Shown: positions 9,297-19,718, numbered from the stretch's first letter. The stretch: DNA of 64,000 nt from Margaritifera margaritifera (GCA_029931535.1 JAQPZY010001548.1:248001-312000); one strand, 5' to 3'. Notes: a model not told the origin generated them from the sequence alone. A program made the numbers and translations.

Positions 9297-10975
9297 CAGG
9301 GCTGAGCAAATCCCATAGCAAATCCCATAGCCCGACGTCCTGGACTATTCATTTTCAAAGTTGGGCAAGTAAAATTTTTAGGTTCGCTAGTCCAGGACAA
9401 GTGCATTTTTCCCATTTTAAAAAGGTCAGGAAAATCGTTATTTTCGTGCTTTAATCACTATATCTACCTTTATTTGGCCATTCATGCCCTCTGAGTGTAC
9501 TGAATACTTGATTCTACCCCTCTCCATGTATACATTTACATCCTGTACAACACCTACAGGTGGTCAGTGATAACTGTCGCATATGTGCACATTCTGTTAC
9601 CGCTTGATTGCATATTTGGCTAAGCAACTGAATTAAATCAAAACATGTCAAACAAAACAAAGCTGGTATGATTAATTAGCAGTGTTTTAAGCGGCTTTGT
9701 TGCATTGTGTTTATTCAAACCAGATCCTCACGAGCGGCTCACTCGGATTTTAATCCAGCTTGTCAAGTGTAATTAAATTAATGAAAGGTACTTTACTGAC
9801 ATCAGTGTTGGTTTCCTTTATGAACTGAATAAAAGACAGTAAGAATCTTTAATTTTTAATTTATCAAACAGAGGATTAACTTCTACGTGCGATATTGCGT
9901 TTGAAGCGAAACAATTATGCTAATTAATGATCTGTCTCTGTTCGTATTTTATATAGAAAATGTATGTTATGATCACTTAAGAAGTAGTTGTCAAGCAAGC
10001 TGATATTTACTCTGTGGATAAAATGAGTTTGCTAAATTATTTTTGCAAGGAAGGTAATAAGGATGATTCAGAAAAGGAAAATTTTTGTGAAAGCGGCGGG
10101 ATAAAATGTAAGACTGCTACTGAGTGTGAGGTAGCTATTTCTCCAAAGAGACATAAGCCACAATCTGTGGTAGCAAAAAATGTCAAATATGATACTACTA
10201 AGAGACAAAGAAATTTTTAGCCGCATTGGGTCGATTGTTATTCCAGGCTTGAATTTATTGACTCAGAAGGAAAGATGTTTTGAAGTTATTGCAAACAATA
10301 TCCAAAACTGGCACAGGTTGGAAATTTAACCAGTGTATTTTTCAGTGGAACCAATCAAGTCTCATGACATTTCTGGACCCCACAAGGCCTGTGCAGCACA
10401 ATGTATGCATGGCACTAGCCAGAATGTGCAGAAAATCAGTAAAGTTGGAGTTGCTGACAGTCCCCTTTCAAAACTAAATGAGACTGAAATGAAAAAAAAA
10501 AAAAATGAAAGCTTTTTAATACAGCCTACACCCTAGCCAGTTATGGAAAACCAATCTTAATCATCTTGAAGTGATTTTCAAACAGGAAGACCATCATGCC
10601 ATTCATGAGCAGTATTTAGAGTTCAAAGCGAAGATGAGGGCATATAAGCAGTCACCAGATTCACCTGTTGAAATTCTTGGAACACTCTTAGAATACTCCA
10701 TCTTATCTCAGTCTGTTATGCAAACTATAAAAAAAATAATGTTTGTTATAAGCCCATCCACTGCCGAGTGTGTGTGTGGATATAGTTCAATGAACTTAAT
10801 CAAGACTTCAGTAAGGAATTCCTTAAACCAAGAGAGTTTACAAATTCTAATGAACATTTCAGCAAATGGACCAGAGCTTGAGAACTTTAACCCAAACACA
10901 GCTATCAACTGCTGGCTTAGTGCTGGTGCAGGTGGAAGACATGTACATGGAAATTTTTGCAAATCCCACGGCTAA
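9297..10975 (+). mobile_element. hAT transposon relic of the ZNF862-like type
   Basis: The element appears to start at CAGGGCTGAGCAAATCCC (9297), a hAT-style CAGGG terminus followed by repeated CAAATCCCATAG. It contains a broken hAT protein on the same strand. No matching inverted terminus or 8-bp target duplication is visible to the right, so the 3' end has probably been lost. It lies 150 bp downstream (in LIG4 orientation) of exon 2, inside intron 2. Confidence 0.55.
10014..10975 (+). pseudogene. hAT transposase, internally deleted
   Basis: The N-terminal segment (10014-10220) is a lysine-rich leader, MSLLNYFCKEGNKDDSEK and on. After a frameshift comes a zinc-finger-like piece with MFCKYCKQYPKLA (10272 on, its TGA stop replacing one residue) and a SHDISGPHKAC stretch, resembling the TTF-type finger of ZNF862/KIAA1586-like hAT proteins. 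From 10571 a different frame gives the C-terminal dimerisation domain: SPSTAECVCGYSSMNLIKTS, then RNSLNQESLQILMNIS and NTAINCWLSAG. The DDE catalytic core that should lie between finger and dimerisation domain, several hundred residues, is missing. The gene is dead by deletion, at least two frameshifts and stops. Confidence 0.75.
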
Positions 10976-11128
10976 AACATATATAGCGGAAGTAGCCAAA
11001 TGTATATCAACCAATGTTTTTGAAAAATTCAATTCTTTTAAGAAAAAATTATGTCATATATTATTTTGTTTGTTCTTTCTATGGATTAAGTGCATATATA
11101 TATCAGTAGCTATATTTCATAATATTAC

Positions 11129-11206
11129 CTCCTTGATGCCATAAGCTACTCTCTCTTTCTCCAAGTGTGGCAACAAAAGTCTCATTGCTGGATAGAATGA
11201 ATCAGT
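11129..11206 (-). CDS. LIG4: DNA ligase IV, coding exon 2
   Basis: This 78-bp exon encodes [19 protein letters not shown] plus VAYGIKE. It matches the human LIG4 stretch [19 protein letters not shown] then MAYGIKE nearly residue for residue. The acceptor is TTTTGTTCCTTTTCAG before base 11206 and the donor is GTAATATT after 11129. Both boundaries are phase 0, joining exon 1 (KENKDT) and exon 3 (NMLAK). Conservation and intact splice sites indicate a functional exon. Its acceptor and first 17 nt are repeated in tandem directly upstream. Confidence 0.93.
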
Positions 11207-11503
11207 CTGAAAAGGAACAAAATGTTCTTAAATTCCAAAATGTGTACGATGGATAGAATGAATCAGTCTGAAAAAGAACAAAATGTTCTTAAATTCCAAA
11301 ATGTGTATGATGGATAGAATGAATCAGTCTGAAAAGGAACAAAATGTTCTTAAATTCCAAAATGTGTATGATGGATAGAATGAATCAGTCTGAAAAGGAA
11401 CAAAATGTTCTTTAATTCCAAAATGTATATGATGGATAAAGTGAATCAGTCTAAAAAAGAACAAAACATTCTTACATTCCAAAATGTGTATGATCATGTT
11501 TTC
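11190..11503 (-). repeat. 61-bp tandem array carrying the LIG4 exon 2 acceptor
   Basis: About five copies of a 61-bp unit are present. Read on the minus strand, each holds ATTTTGTTCCTTTTCAG followed by ACTGATTCATTCTATCC, that is the polypyrimidine tract, AG and the first 17 nt of exon 2, and then CATCATACACATTTTGG. The copy next to the exon is the one used by the true exon. Copies diverge by a few bases (for example TCTTTTTCAG). The most distal copy, near 11450, is the most diverged. Confidence 0.92.
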
Positions 11504-12027
11504 CAGTGCAAAACACCGACTTAGAATATAATTCATGATATCGGTGATCATCACTATAGTCTTACAACACAGGATGTCAAAACTGATTTTTGATAGGCGA
11601 TTTGCCACTCTGACTCAATTGTACAATCTCATCAAATCCATGACATCACAATTGTTGTTTTTCTATTGTAATTAATTTAGCTATGTGCATTTTAACCACA
11701 TTTCCAATTTTATACTGAATTTTTCATTTGTCATATGATTCACTATATCTCCTTATTAGAACATTTTTCTATTTCACTTGGCATTTTTTTTGACAAAAAT
11801 GTATTATATGCAACTTACCATCAAGTAAACACAAACCCATGTATGTTTTTTTGTGTCCAATGTATATATACATACAGAGTGCATTAGAGCACTGGTACAC
11901 GACAGCTAGGAGATGGGTGCCATTATTCACGGCATGAATTAAATTCCTGTTTGGAATGAATTATACTCACTAACCCGTTTGATTATAGTTGTGTCATTCT
12001 ATACAACTTTCTTTCATATAATCTTAT

Positions 12028-12150
12028 AATCATGTATCCATACATACAATCATGTATCCATATATATAATTATGTATCCATACATATAATCATGTATCCA
12101 TACATATAATCAAGTATCCATACATATAATCATGTATCCATACATACAAT
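12028..12150. repeat. 20-bp tandem repeat, about 6 copies
   Basis: The unit AATCATGTATCCATACATAC, with small changes, repeats six times. Confidence 0.85.
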
Positions 12151-12344
12151 GTAGATCCAGGCATAAGCACTTTGCCTCTTTAGTATACAGGTGTCAATTT
12201 GTATATAGTTCAAACTAGTATTCAAAAAATGCAACTAGAATCGCTTTTGTGGACTGAGATTTTGCCTCTTAAATGCACATGAGCAATTTTCACTTCATCT
12301 ATTGATTTGAAGATGAGCCCCAGTGAAACATGGATTTGAGGCAT

Positions 12345-13111
12345 GAATGTAGTACAGAAAGCCACAGGACAAAAATTCACAGACAAAAAGTCACAGACAG
12401 AATGTCACCGGACAAAAAAACACAATTTGAATTTTCACTATTATGAGAGACAGGTTGGACAAAAAGTCACAGGTCATAAAGTCACACTTTGAATTTTACA
12501 ATGCTGTAGGTTTTTATTTGACACAACTTAATTAACTGCAACTTCGTCATCAAGATACTAACATAATAAACAAAGTATCAGAGTTTAGAACCACCCATGT
12601 TGCTTGTAATGATTTCCATTTTGGTATGATTTCTTTGACAAAAACCTTAGATTTTTTTTATTTTTTTTCAATCAAACAGGAGTATTTTTTGCTCATATGC
12701 TCACATCTGAAGCCATGGAAAGAAAAGCCATTTGCAAACCAAAAAAGGGTTTCATTTTATTTACATACTTGTTTATAAAGTAATTAGAGATTGAAACTAA
12801 AATTTTACTTGTTTATTCTCATCAAAACTACCTTTTCCTGTCAAATAGAAGCCTTAAATAAACCTCAGTGATCGCAATGTTATAGGTTTGTTTTACAATT
12901 TTCCTTTAAGACTTCAGTTGCTAAGCAATTCCCTTTTCCTGTGAAACCAACAATTTATTGTAATCATTCATAGTAATAATTATTGAATGTGACTTTTTGT
13001 CCTACATGTCCACCAATACTATGATAATTCAAATTGTGACCTTTTGTCTTGTGACTTTCTGTCCTATGTGTATTTGTGACCTTTTGTCCTGTAACTTTCT
13101 GTCTGTTTACC
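12345..13111. mobile_element. MULE-type non-autonomous TIR element, 9-bp TSD
   Basis: The perfect 9-bp direct repeat TTGAGGCAT flanks the element at 12336-12344 and 13112-13120. The termini align base for base in length: left GAATGTAGTACAGAAAGCC, right (reverse complement) GGTAAACAGACAGAAAGTT, followed by ACAGGACAAAA in both. Each end carries an array of about five GGACAAAAAGTCACA-like units (period 15-16 bp). The interior of about 0.5 kb is AT-rich and non-coding. A 9-bp target duplication and long repetitive TIRs point to the Mutator superfamily. It lies in LIG4 intron 1. Confidence 0.8.
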
Positions 13112-13249
13112 TTGAGGCATACCCCTCTTACTCCGTATGACAGTTTCTCATTGATCCGACTTCCCCGATTTCTGGAGCACCTAGTCTTTAACATGTGAAT
13201 AAATATCCCCTAATGTCCTAGTATGCACCACATTCATTAGCAGTAGTCC

Positions 13250-13350
13250 ACTAGCCTTTTTAAACTTTTTAAACCGTCACAAATATACATGTTTCTACAT
13301 TTTTCTGGGCCCTTTTAAATTTTGTGTTGGCTTCATTTGAGTAGATGAAA
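13250..13350. mobile_element. fragment of the neighbouring MULE family
   Basis: CTTTTTAAACYSTCMCAAAT and ACATGTTTCTACATTTTTCT with the following TGGGCCCTTTTAAATTTTG occur here. The same strings occur inside the adjacent intact-ended MULE at about 13500-13585, so this is a separate fragment just outside its left terminus. Confidence 0.6.
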
Positions 13351-13509
13351 TGATATGGAATTTGGACACTGTTTTAAGACATTATGGCTAATTAGGGGTA
13401 CAGACAAAATCCCCTTAGGACAAAATCCCCCTTGGACAAAACCCCCCAACAAAATGAAAGATAGGACATAATCCCCTCCCCCAGTCTAAGTTTATCCCTT
13501 TCTAGCTTT

Positions 13510-13790
13510 TTAAACTGTCCCAAATATACATGTTTCTACATTTTTCTGGGCCCTTTGAAATTTTGTGTCTGCTTCCCTTAGATGAAAGACGTATAGTATT
13601 CGGGTTAGATGAAGCCACATACATGTATATACGTATTTCTGGGCCCTTTGAAATTTTGTGGTTTTCTCTTGAGTAGATGGAAGATGTATAGTGTACGTGT
13701 TAGATGAAGCCACATACATACATGTTTCTGGGCCCTTTGAAATTTTGTGTTGGCTTCCCTTGAGTAGATGGAATACGTATAGTGTGCAGG
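13510..13790. repeat. about 100-bp repeat, three copies, inside the MULE
   Basis: Units contain TTTCTGGGCCCTTTGAAATT, then TTGAGTAGATGGAA and GGTTAGATGAAGCCACATAC. Inverted counterparts occur in the second MULE at 30660-30830, which supports common ancestry of the two elements. Confidence 0.8.
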
Positions 13791-14114
13791 TTAGATGTTA
13801 GATCTTAAGAGACAAGGAGATTGAGATGCCTAATGATCATTTTGATCTAAAGACTAATTGCATGCGCATGTGCTTTGTCACCTTGCTCTCATAAGCATCA
13901 CTCCACACACTTTTAATCCATCACATTAAATCCTTCCACAACATTTTTAACACTTGCATTTTATTGTATACCGTATTTAGAAAAATAGTGCCAAGATTTT
14001 GCGACTTATTTTGTTTGTTGTTGGAATACGAACTCCCATGTTAATGATCATAAATCGTCATATAATAAGCTGTATTTTGGGAAATGTGAAACCACTTGAA
14101 ACTTAATAATCAGT

Positions 14115-14459
14115 ATGGAAATAATCAGGAGTAATAAGGGTGGTGAAAAGTTGTGCTATGATGGTTACATGTACAAGAAGAAGGCTGAGAATAAAATCTG
14201 CATCTGATGGGAGTGCTCCCAAAGGAAGGCACGCCAATGCAAGGGCGCAATTACTACAAACTTAGATCGCAATGATTTACATGTGACTGTCCCGCACAGC
14301 CATGAAGCTAATCCAAACCTTGCTGAGGTAGTGAAGTTTAGGCTCCATTTATGTGCAAACTCTGAATTCAAGAGAATTATGCATGGATGCTGCCTTGGTA
14401 TCAATGGGTCTTCTTCAAGATGCAAGGGGCGAGGCACAGAAAAAAAAATAGTCAAATGA
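14115..14459 (+). pseudogene. FLYWCH zinc-finger protein of a MULE, truncated
   Basis: The frame starts MEIIRSNKGGEKLCYDGY, continues with an ICI-stop-WEC interruption, then QRKARQCKGAITTN and VTVPHSHEANPNLAE. The order G-x-x-Y, W-x-C, C-x-x-(A)-x-x-T, H-x-H is that of a FLYWCH-type zinc finger, the DNA-binding domain often fused to MULE transposases. The TGA inside the finger replaces an Arg codon (the second copy reads IRIRWEC). After the finger the frame ends within 55 codons, so the catalytic domain is lost. It lies in the forward orientation within the 9-bp-TSD MULE. Confidence 0.85.
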
Positions 14460-15007
14460 ATGACAAAAAAGCTGCAAAATTGTCTGATGAGGATCTGAAC
14501 GGATTATCAGCAACGCCTGAATACCATCGACAAAACCCTGATAGTTGTAGGGCACTGCATCCACTGGAAATAGAGCATTACTAGCATAAAGTTGGAACAA
14601 GTACAGAATTTACTTATTTGACCATTATTGTTACATTTTCTTAAGTACTTTATTGGATAAATATTAAATTCCATAATTTCATTAAATACGAGGTATATTG
14701 ATAATATGTCAAATTTCTTCTTTTTTCTTCCCCTTTCCTGTTTCAAAATAGGCCAGTACCAGATCTTTTAACTCGATTCTATAATGATAACATACTGAAA
14801 ACAAGTTGCCAGTATAGATGTATATTTGCAAGTTTAAACAGTTTCAAAAGGGCTAAATTTAGACTGGGGGAGGGAATTATGCCCTATCTTTGATTTTGCT
14901 GGGTGGATTTTGTCCCAAGGGCATTTTGTCCTACACCCGGCTAATTACAAGGGATATGTGGGTCATCTAAATACTGCAACATGTAAAGATAGGTGAACTT
15001 TTATCAC

Positions 15008-15205
15008 CGTGTCTTTGTTTTCCTTGTGAAGAGTTTCGTGTGACTGCCTCCAATGATCAATGAAATCTTTTAAAATTCTCTTTTTCTTGTCATTTCCTTG
15101 AGTTTTCCATATCTTCTCAAGAAGTCCACACAGCTCTGCAAATTTCACTTTAGATGCAAGACCTACGCATGCATCTATCGAGTCCCCTTTGTCGTCGTCT
15201 CCCAT
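15008..15205 (-). CDS. LIG4: DNA ligase IV, coding exon 1 (start of protein)
   Basis: The ATG at 15205 has a good context (ACAATGG). The exon encodes 66 residues: an acidic variable leader (MGDDDKGDSIDACVG) and then VKFAELCGLLEKIWKTQG, IDHWRQSHETLHKENKDT. This aligns with the human LIG4 start VPFADLCSTLERIQKSKG and LDSWRKFHDALHKNHKDV. The exon ends ACG before a GTGATA donor, phase 0, and joins exon 2 as [14 protein letters not shown]. The donor is weaker than consensus, but the joined protein matches the family exactly across the junction. A MULE insertion begins 60 bp into the following intron. The domain encoded is the alpha-helical DNA-binding domain that encircles nicked DNA. Confidence 0.93.
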
Positions 15206-15639
15206 TGTTTCAACTTTGAAACAAATACAATAAAATCATGTGCGTGTGTGTGTGTCTGTTTTGTGTATGAGTTCAGTGATAACAATCTAATTGGTCCGAT
15301 CCTTGGTGATGCACATTCACGTTGGTAATCGTACGTTCATATATTGTTATCACGGAAGTGGCTATTACCACGAAAATATTAGAGGAAGTAGCGGGAAAGG
15401 GCTAATTCGAGGAACAAAGTACACTGCACCAGAATGAAGCATAAAATGCATTATTTACACGAATACGATCAGTATGTGTATCGGAAAATTTAGCCAAAAA
15501 CACAAAAATACCTCAGTTTTCTTAAAATATTTTTACTGCTAGCAAATTCCTTACAAAGCACTAAGCAACGATGTTTGACCTCTGTGGGTACGTAAACATG
15601 ACTCACTGTCCTCTCGCAACCTGCTTTCTCGCACCCTCT
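15206..15639 (-). promoter_or_regulatory. LIG4: LIG4 5' flank, probable promoter and 5'UTR
   Basis: This interval lies between the LIG4 start codon and the inverted repeat of the next MULE. It contains ETS-like cores on the plus strand (CACGGAAGTG at 15351-15360 and GAGGAAGTAG near 15383). No TATA box sits at a clear distance from the ATG. The start site of transcription cannot be fixed from sequence, and promoter identity rests on position only. Confidence 0.35.
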
Positions 15640-15742
15640 AAGTCGCACACTAATAAAGTTATGTTGCACTCAAATATAAAGTTACCGATCTGTATAATAT
15701 ATCATATATGAAATTAATGTTATATGTTTTCCATTATTAGCC

Positions 15743-15953
15743 TTTATTAGTGTGAACTGCTTGCTTGATTGATGACACGATTAATTTATTAGTGTGAATT
15801 GCTTGATTGATGAAACGATTAATTTATTAGTGTGAACTGCTTGCTTGATTGATGAAACGATTAATTTATTGGTGTGAACTGCTTGCTTGATTGATGAAAC
15901 GATTAATTTATTAGTGTGAACTGCTTGATTGATGAAACGATTAATTTATTAGT
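15743..15953. repeat. 42-46-bp tandem repeat, five copies
   Basis: The unit TTTATTAGTGTGAACTGC, TTGCTTGATTGATGAAACGA, TTAA alternates between 46-bp and 42-bp versions; the shorter lacks one TTGC. The core TTAGTGTGAA resembles the element terminus ATTAGTGTGCGAC, so it may be a subterminal repeat of the MULE. Confidence 0.85.
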
Positions 15954-16320
15954 TCATTAATTATGTTTTGTTTATATATTTATTCGTGCAAAAATAGGTC
16001 ACAGCGTCATGCATTTCACATTCCACTGATTACATTACATTTCTGCATTTAGCTCAATTTCTCTGACAGTGGTGTATGTACAGTCATGAAACTTGACGGA
16101 TGTATTTATTTTGGACAGTTCCACTAGCTAAGATCAAACGTTCGTCACAATAACTACTTTCTTCCTCGGTTTTCTTTTTTTTTTAATGGTTTAATCAGCA
16201 GATGTCGTTATCTTTATTACTGAATTAATAATGTCCCATAGCTTTTCATTGACAGGTTGTATTTCACAGCGACTCAACAAGAAGATTTTTGTTTGCTTTT
16301 TGCTACATACCAAATGCTGG

Positions 16321-17176
16321 AAATGTTACCAATGGCAAAAACATGTCACTTTCCATGTGGTTAAACCACCATTTACCCAATTATTGAGTGTGCATACCTT
16401 CGTAAAAAAAAAAGATGGAGAAATAAAACAAGTTACCCTAGTCTAGCTTTTGCCTTGATGTCGCGGAAAAGAAAGAAAGATTATCAAAATGTGCTAAAAG
16501 CTATTAATATGATTCCCACTGAACCAAAGATGACAAAAAATGGTAGCCGACTTTGAGGCTGCTATGTGGAAGGGAGTGTTGTCGGTTTTTTCCAGAAGTT
16601 CAAATGCAACGTTGTGTCTTTCATTGGACCCAAGCGATTTGGAGGCAATGTGTGGAGATCGGCCTTCAGAAACCTTATAAAGTAAACAAGTCCATTCATG
16701 CTTTCGTCAGGAAATTAATGGCTCAACCATTTTTACAACAAGAGTACACACAGCCAAACTTTGTCGCCCTGCAAGAGAAAACCATCAATAACAAACCCTT
16801 AGCCGATCTATGTAGATACATAGAAAGGCAATAGATAACAAATCCATTATTCACATCTACTCTTTGGGCCGTATATATGCAGCTAATAAGGACAAACAAC
16901 GATGTTGAGGGGTGGCATCGCAGGCTCAATTCAGCTGCAAGAAGACGGAAACTGCCACTATACATGCTGATTAGCCTTTTATTTAAGGAGGCCCAATTTG
17001 TAAATATTTAGCTGCGGTTCTTGTACGAAGGGAAACTTAAAAGACAACAGAAACAAATGTACAAAGAAATGCAAGGAAAATTGTGTAATTATTGGGACAA
17101 GTTTAACGACAGAAACATGACCATTTCCCAATTGTTGTCTGCTTGCAGCAATTTGAATGGGCATGCTATGCAGTAA
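16321..17176 (+). pseudogene. MULE transposase catalytic domain, frameshifted
   Basis: Read across frames, the order is GTFHVVKPPFTQLLSVHTFV, then AFALMSRKRKKDYQNVLKAI, MVADFEAAMWKGVLSVF, FPEVQMQRCVFHWTQAIWRQ, IGLQKPYKVN, RTNNDVEGWHRRLN and LPLYMLISLLFKEAQFV. These are the hallmark blocks of the MULE DDE domain: the D of ADFE, the C-x-FHW-x-QA block and the E of NNDVEGWH. Frame changes occur near 16440, 16540 and 16590, and in-frame stops at 16831 and about 17010. The terminal stop is at 17174-17176. An active enzyme would cut at the inverted repeats and create 8-11-bp duplications. This copy is clearly inactive. Confidence 0.88.
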
Positions 17177-18562
17177 TTAAATTATTAGTAGTTCATTACT
17201 TATTTTATTAGTTTATATATTTAGTCTTTTTATTGTGTTATATTGATTTTAGTTCAGATTAGTAGTACCGTATTTACCGTATATCTTGGGACGTTGTATA
17301 TGTTGGTACATCATAAATTAATTTTTAAAGTAATTTTTGTGTGTACTGTAAGTTCTGGGACAGATGGGTTTTTTTTTTTTTTTTTCAAGTCGCAAGTTTT
17401 GGGATACCTTTTCGATCATGGTATCGATGCTCAGCTGGTAAAAAAATGCACGCAAACTTACATTTTGTCAGTGTTGTTTGTTTAAACTTTTCTTCCTAAC
17501 TGCAAACTTTTGAAGAACAAAATTTGATAAATCTATGGGCAATATTGGAAACTCAAGGTGTTTGCAGTACGCTAACAAAATATTGTAAATTCTAAATATT
17601 TTTACGTTTTCATCCCACTATTACCATTTAGAAATGCATGTATGGAATGATTTGAACATATTAAATTAAATATTACTCACAGGAAAGTGAAATGTCTATC
17701 AATGTTGTTTACCCTCGGATGTTTACTAGTAAATATATTGCATTCATATTCGTGCTTGTCCGAACAACCCATATTTGTATTATATTTTGTGTTTTGCTGT
17801 ATAAACAGTTTGTGTTTCATGCAATAAAAGTTTTGATTTGATTTATATTTTCATAAGCCAGATCTAATTCCCAAGTAATATTTCCTAAGTTTGAATTTAT
17901 TTTCGAAATTCCTGTGAATACCGATAAAAATAAACCAAAGTCGGCTTCCCTAGGTCAGCCTACTTTTAATATTTATTTAAAAAATCGGCACACTTGAAAG
18001 AAACCAAAGTCGACTTCCAAGGTCGGCTTGTTTTATAATAAATTAATCTTTGCATTTGATTGCCTACGATGAAACAATGTGTTTATTACTCTCTACCATG
18101 TGTGTTTATTCAACACCAAAGCTTCTATTGTTTGCCACCGGTCACCATGATAATTGATGTATTCATGGTACAATATCATACACAGCATTAATTGTCCTAA
18201 AGAATAATTTTTGTAACCCATGCTAGCGAAAATATTGTCATTTACACTCACAGTAAATGTTTTTCCTAATAATTATTTTTATTTGCGAAATATTGTTATA
18301 TTTTTAACTTCGATATAATACATTCTTTGTTATTTTTCACCATACACCGTGTTATGCGTTAATTGCTGGTGCCTTCAAGCAATCATTTTTTTTTAATTCT
18401 CTGTCTCTCTCCCTCTCTGTTTCTTTCTATTTTTTGTGATTTTGTTGGATTCAAATTTCAGTTTGATAACATATTCTAATAAAATCAATAATATCTTAAA
18501 TGAGGATGACTTTGGTATTGGTTTTATACTGGGTGCGACATAATTTTATTAGTGTGCGACTT

Positions 18563-19718
18563 GAACTGGGTGTCTCTCTTAAGTAATAGTAACAATAGTC
18601 GTATTTCATCAGATTCACTCTTTATTTTGACAAAATGCCAAAGCCTGTTATTTTGTTATTTTTTGCTTATACTTCTTTTTCGTTTGTATTTTGGGGTGTG
18701 CAACAATTATTTCTGACGAAATAAATCGGGAAAACCCTAATCCTCCTGATATGATATCATCGGACAAACATTGCCTGATTCTAGAGGAGGATAAGAAGGA
18801 ATAGGAGGAGAAGGAAGGAATTTGAAAGAATTTCTCCAGAGGTTATTGGAGATGATAATCCGACTTAATTTTTTTTTTTACTAGACCTAACGTTTATTTT
18901 AAAGTATGTTTTCTGATTCTTCAAAGGTATGTAAGCCCGATCGATCTTCACCACCACCACCAATAATAATAATAATAAAAATAAACAACTCACAGTAATT
19001 CTGACGATGAAAGATTATTGATCATCACATGGGATCACGATTGGGGTTCATTACTGAGGGTTCATACTATGCCAACAGGTGTAATTTTACTTTATGTTAT
19101 GTTTCTTGATTTTCTGAATGTCTGATTACAATTTTCACCTTATATTTTGCATTGTCCAAGGTGTTTTTTGTGTGCCCGCGGAAGAGGTTATAATGAATAA
19201 TAATAATTTTTAAAAAAATGGGTCAAGTTAATTGGTTGGTGCCCGCCACTCTCTCATAAACTCACAAATGTGCCTATATCCACAAGAAGGTTGGGGACCC
19301 TGCCTTAGGCCCACATATTTTGTAGGCCCTCCATTCCATGTTGAAGTAACAGCTGAACGACCTTCCCTCCTATTAGCCTTATACCCCACATAACCGTAAT
19401 CCGGCCCTACTGTCAATGCTATATTTCTTTTCTTTGTTTCATTAGTTAGTGTCTTTAATTGTATGATCTAAGATGTTGATTCGCATTTCACAACCCCATT
19501 CAACATATTGATCAAGGAGAGAATGTGTTTTTTGATATGCTTAACTTATCTCGTTATACGTTCTTCACAGAACGTGACATGCTTTTTTTAATGACCGTAG
19601 GCATTATGATTTAATTTACATCATGTTTGTTATTTTATTTTATAAAACCACGTATCTGTTAATTTACGACTGAAAATGAACGAACTCACACCTTACAATA
19701 TTAGTATATACACGTGAC

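Larger units (their letters stand above)
7238..11128 (-). other. LIG4: LIG4 intron 2
   Basis: The intron runs from a GTAATATT donor after exon 2 to the TTTTTATTTTTAG acceptor of exon 3, about 3.9 kb. It holds a hairpin MITE (7675-7881) and a 3'-truncated hAT relic (9297-10975). The interval 7890-9296 is AT-rich; I see no exon, RNA gene or clear repeat in it. Confidence 0.8.
13395..14938 (+). mobile_element. FLYWCH-carrying MULE, 9-bp TSD
   Basis: The perfect 9-bp duplication GGCTAATTA flanks it at 13386-13394 and 14939-14947. The left end starts GGGGTACAGACAAAATCCCC and the right end, reverse complemented, starts GGGTGTAGGACAAAATGCCC. Similarity continues for about 100 bp through GATAGGACATAATCCCCTCC and CCAGTCTAAGTTTA. 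Each end carries an array of GGACAAAATCCCC units. The 1544-bp interior has a three-copy repeat (13510-13790) and a broken FLYWCH frame, with no catalytic transposase. It inserted 60 bp beyond the LIG4 exon 1 donor, in the first intron. Confidence 0.9.
11207..15007 (-). other. LIG4: LIG4 intron 1
   Basis: The intron runs from the GTGATAAAA donor after exon 1 to the TTTTCAG acceptor of exon 2, about 3.8 kb. It contains the acceptor array (11207-11503), a 20-bp repeat cluster (12028-12150), a 767-bp TIR element (12345-13111) and a FLYWCH-MULE (13395-14938). The interval 11510-12020 holds no recognisable feature. Confidence 0.8.
15640..18562 (+). mobile_element. MULE with decayed catalytic domain
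   Basis: The inverted ends read AAGTCGCACACTAATAAAGT (15640 on) and, reverse complemented, AAGTCGCACACTAATAAAAT (ending 18562). Similarity continues to TTATGTYGCAC. Between them lies a recognisable but broken MULE transposase. I could not find a target duplication, so the exact termini may extend some bases outward. Unlike the FLYWCH-MULEs in this window it has no visible FLYWCH domain. It sits directly upstream of the LIG4 promoter region. Confidence 0.7.

Noticed and set aside
9297..11128. A complete hAT element with both termini
   Set aside because: No inverted partner of CAGGGCTGAGC or 8-bp duplication was found to the right; only a truncated relic is supported.
11190..11503. 61-bp repeats as an unrelated minisatellite
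   Set aside because: Each unit contains the exact acceptor and first bases of LIG4 exon 2, so the array derives from the splice site.
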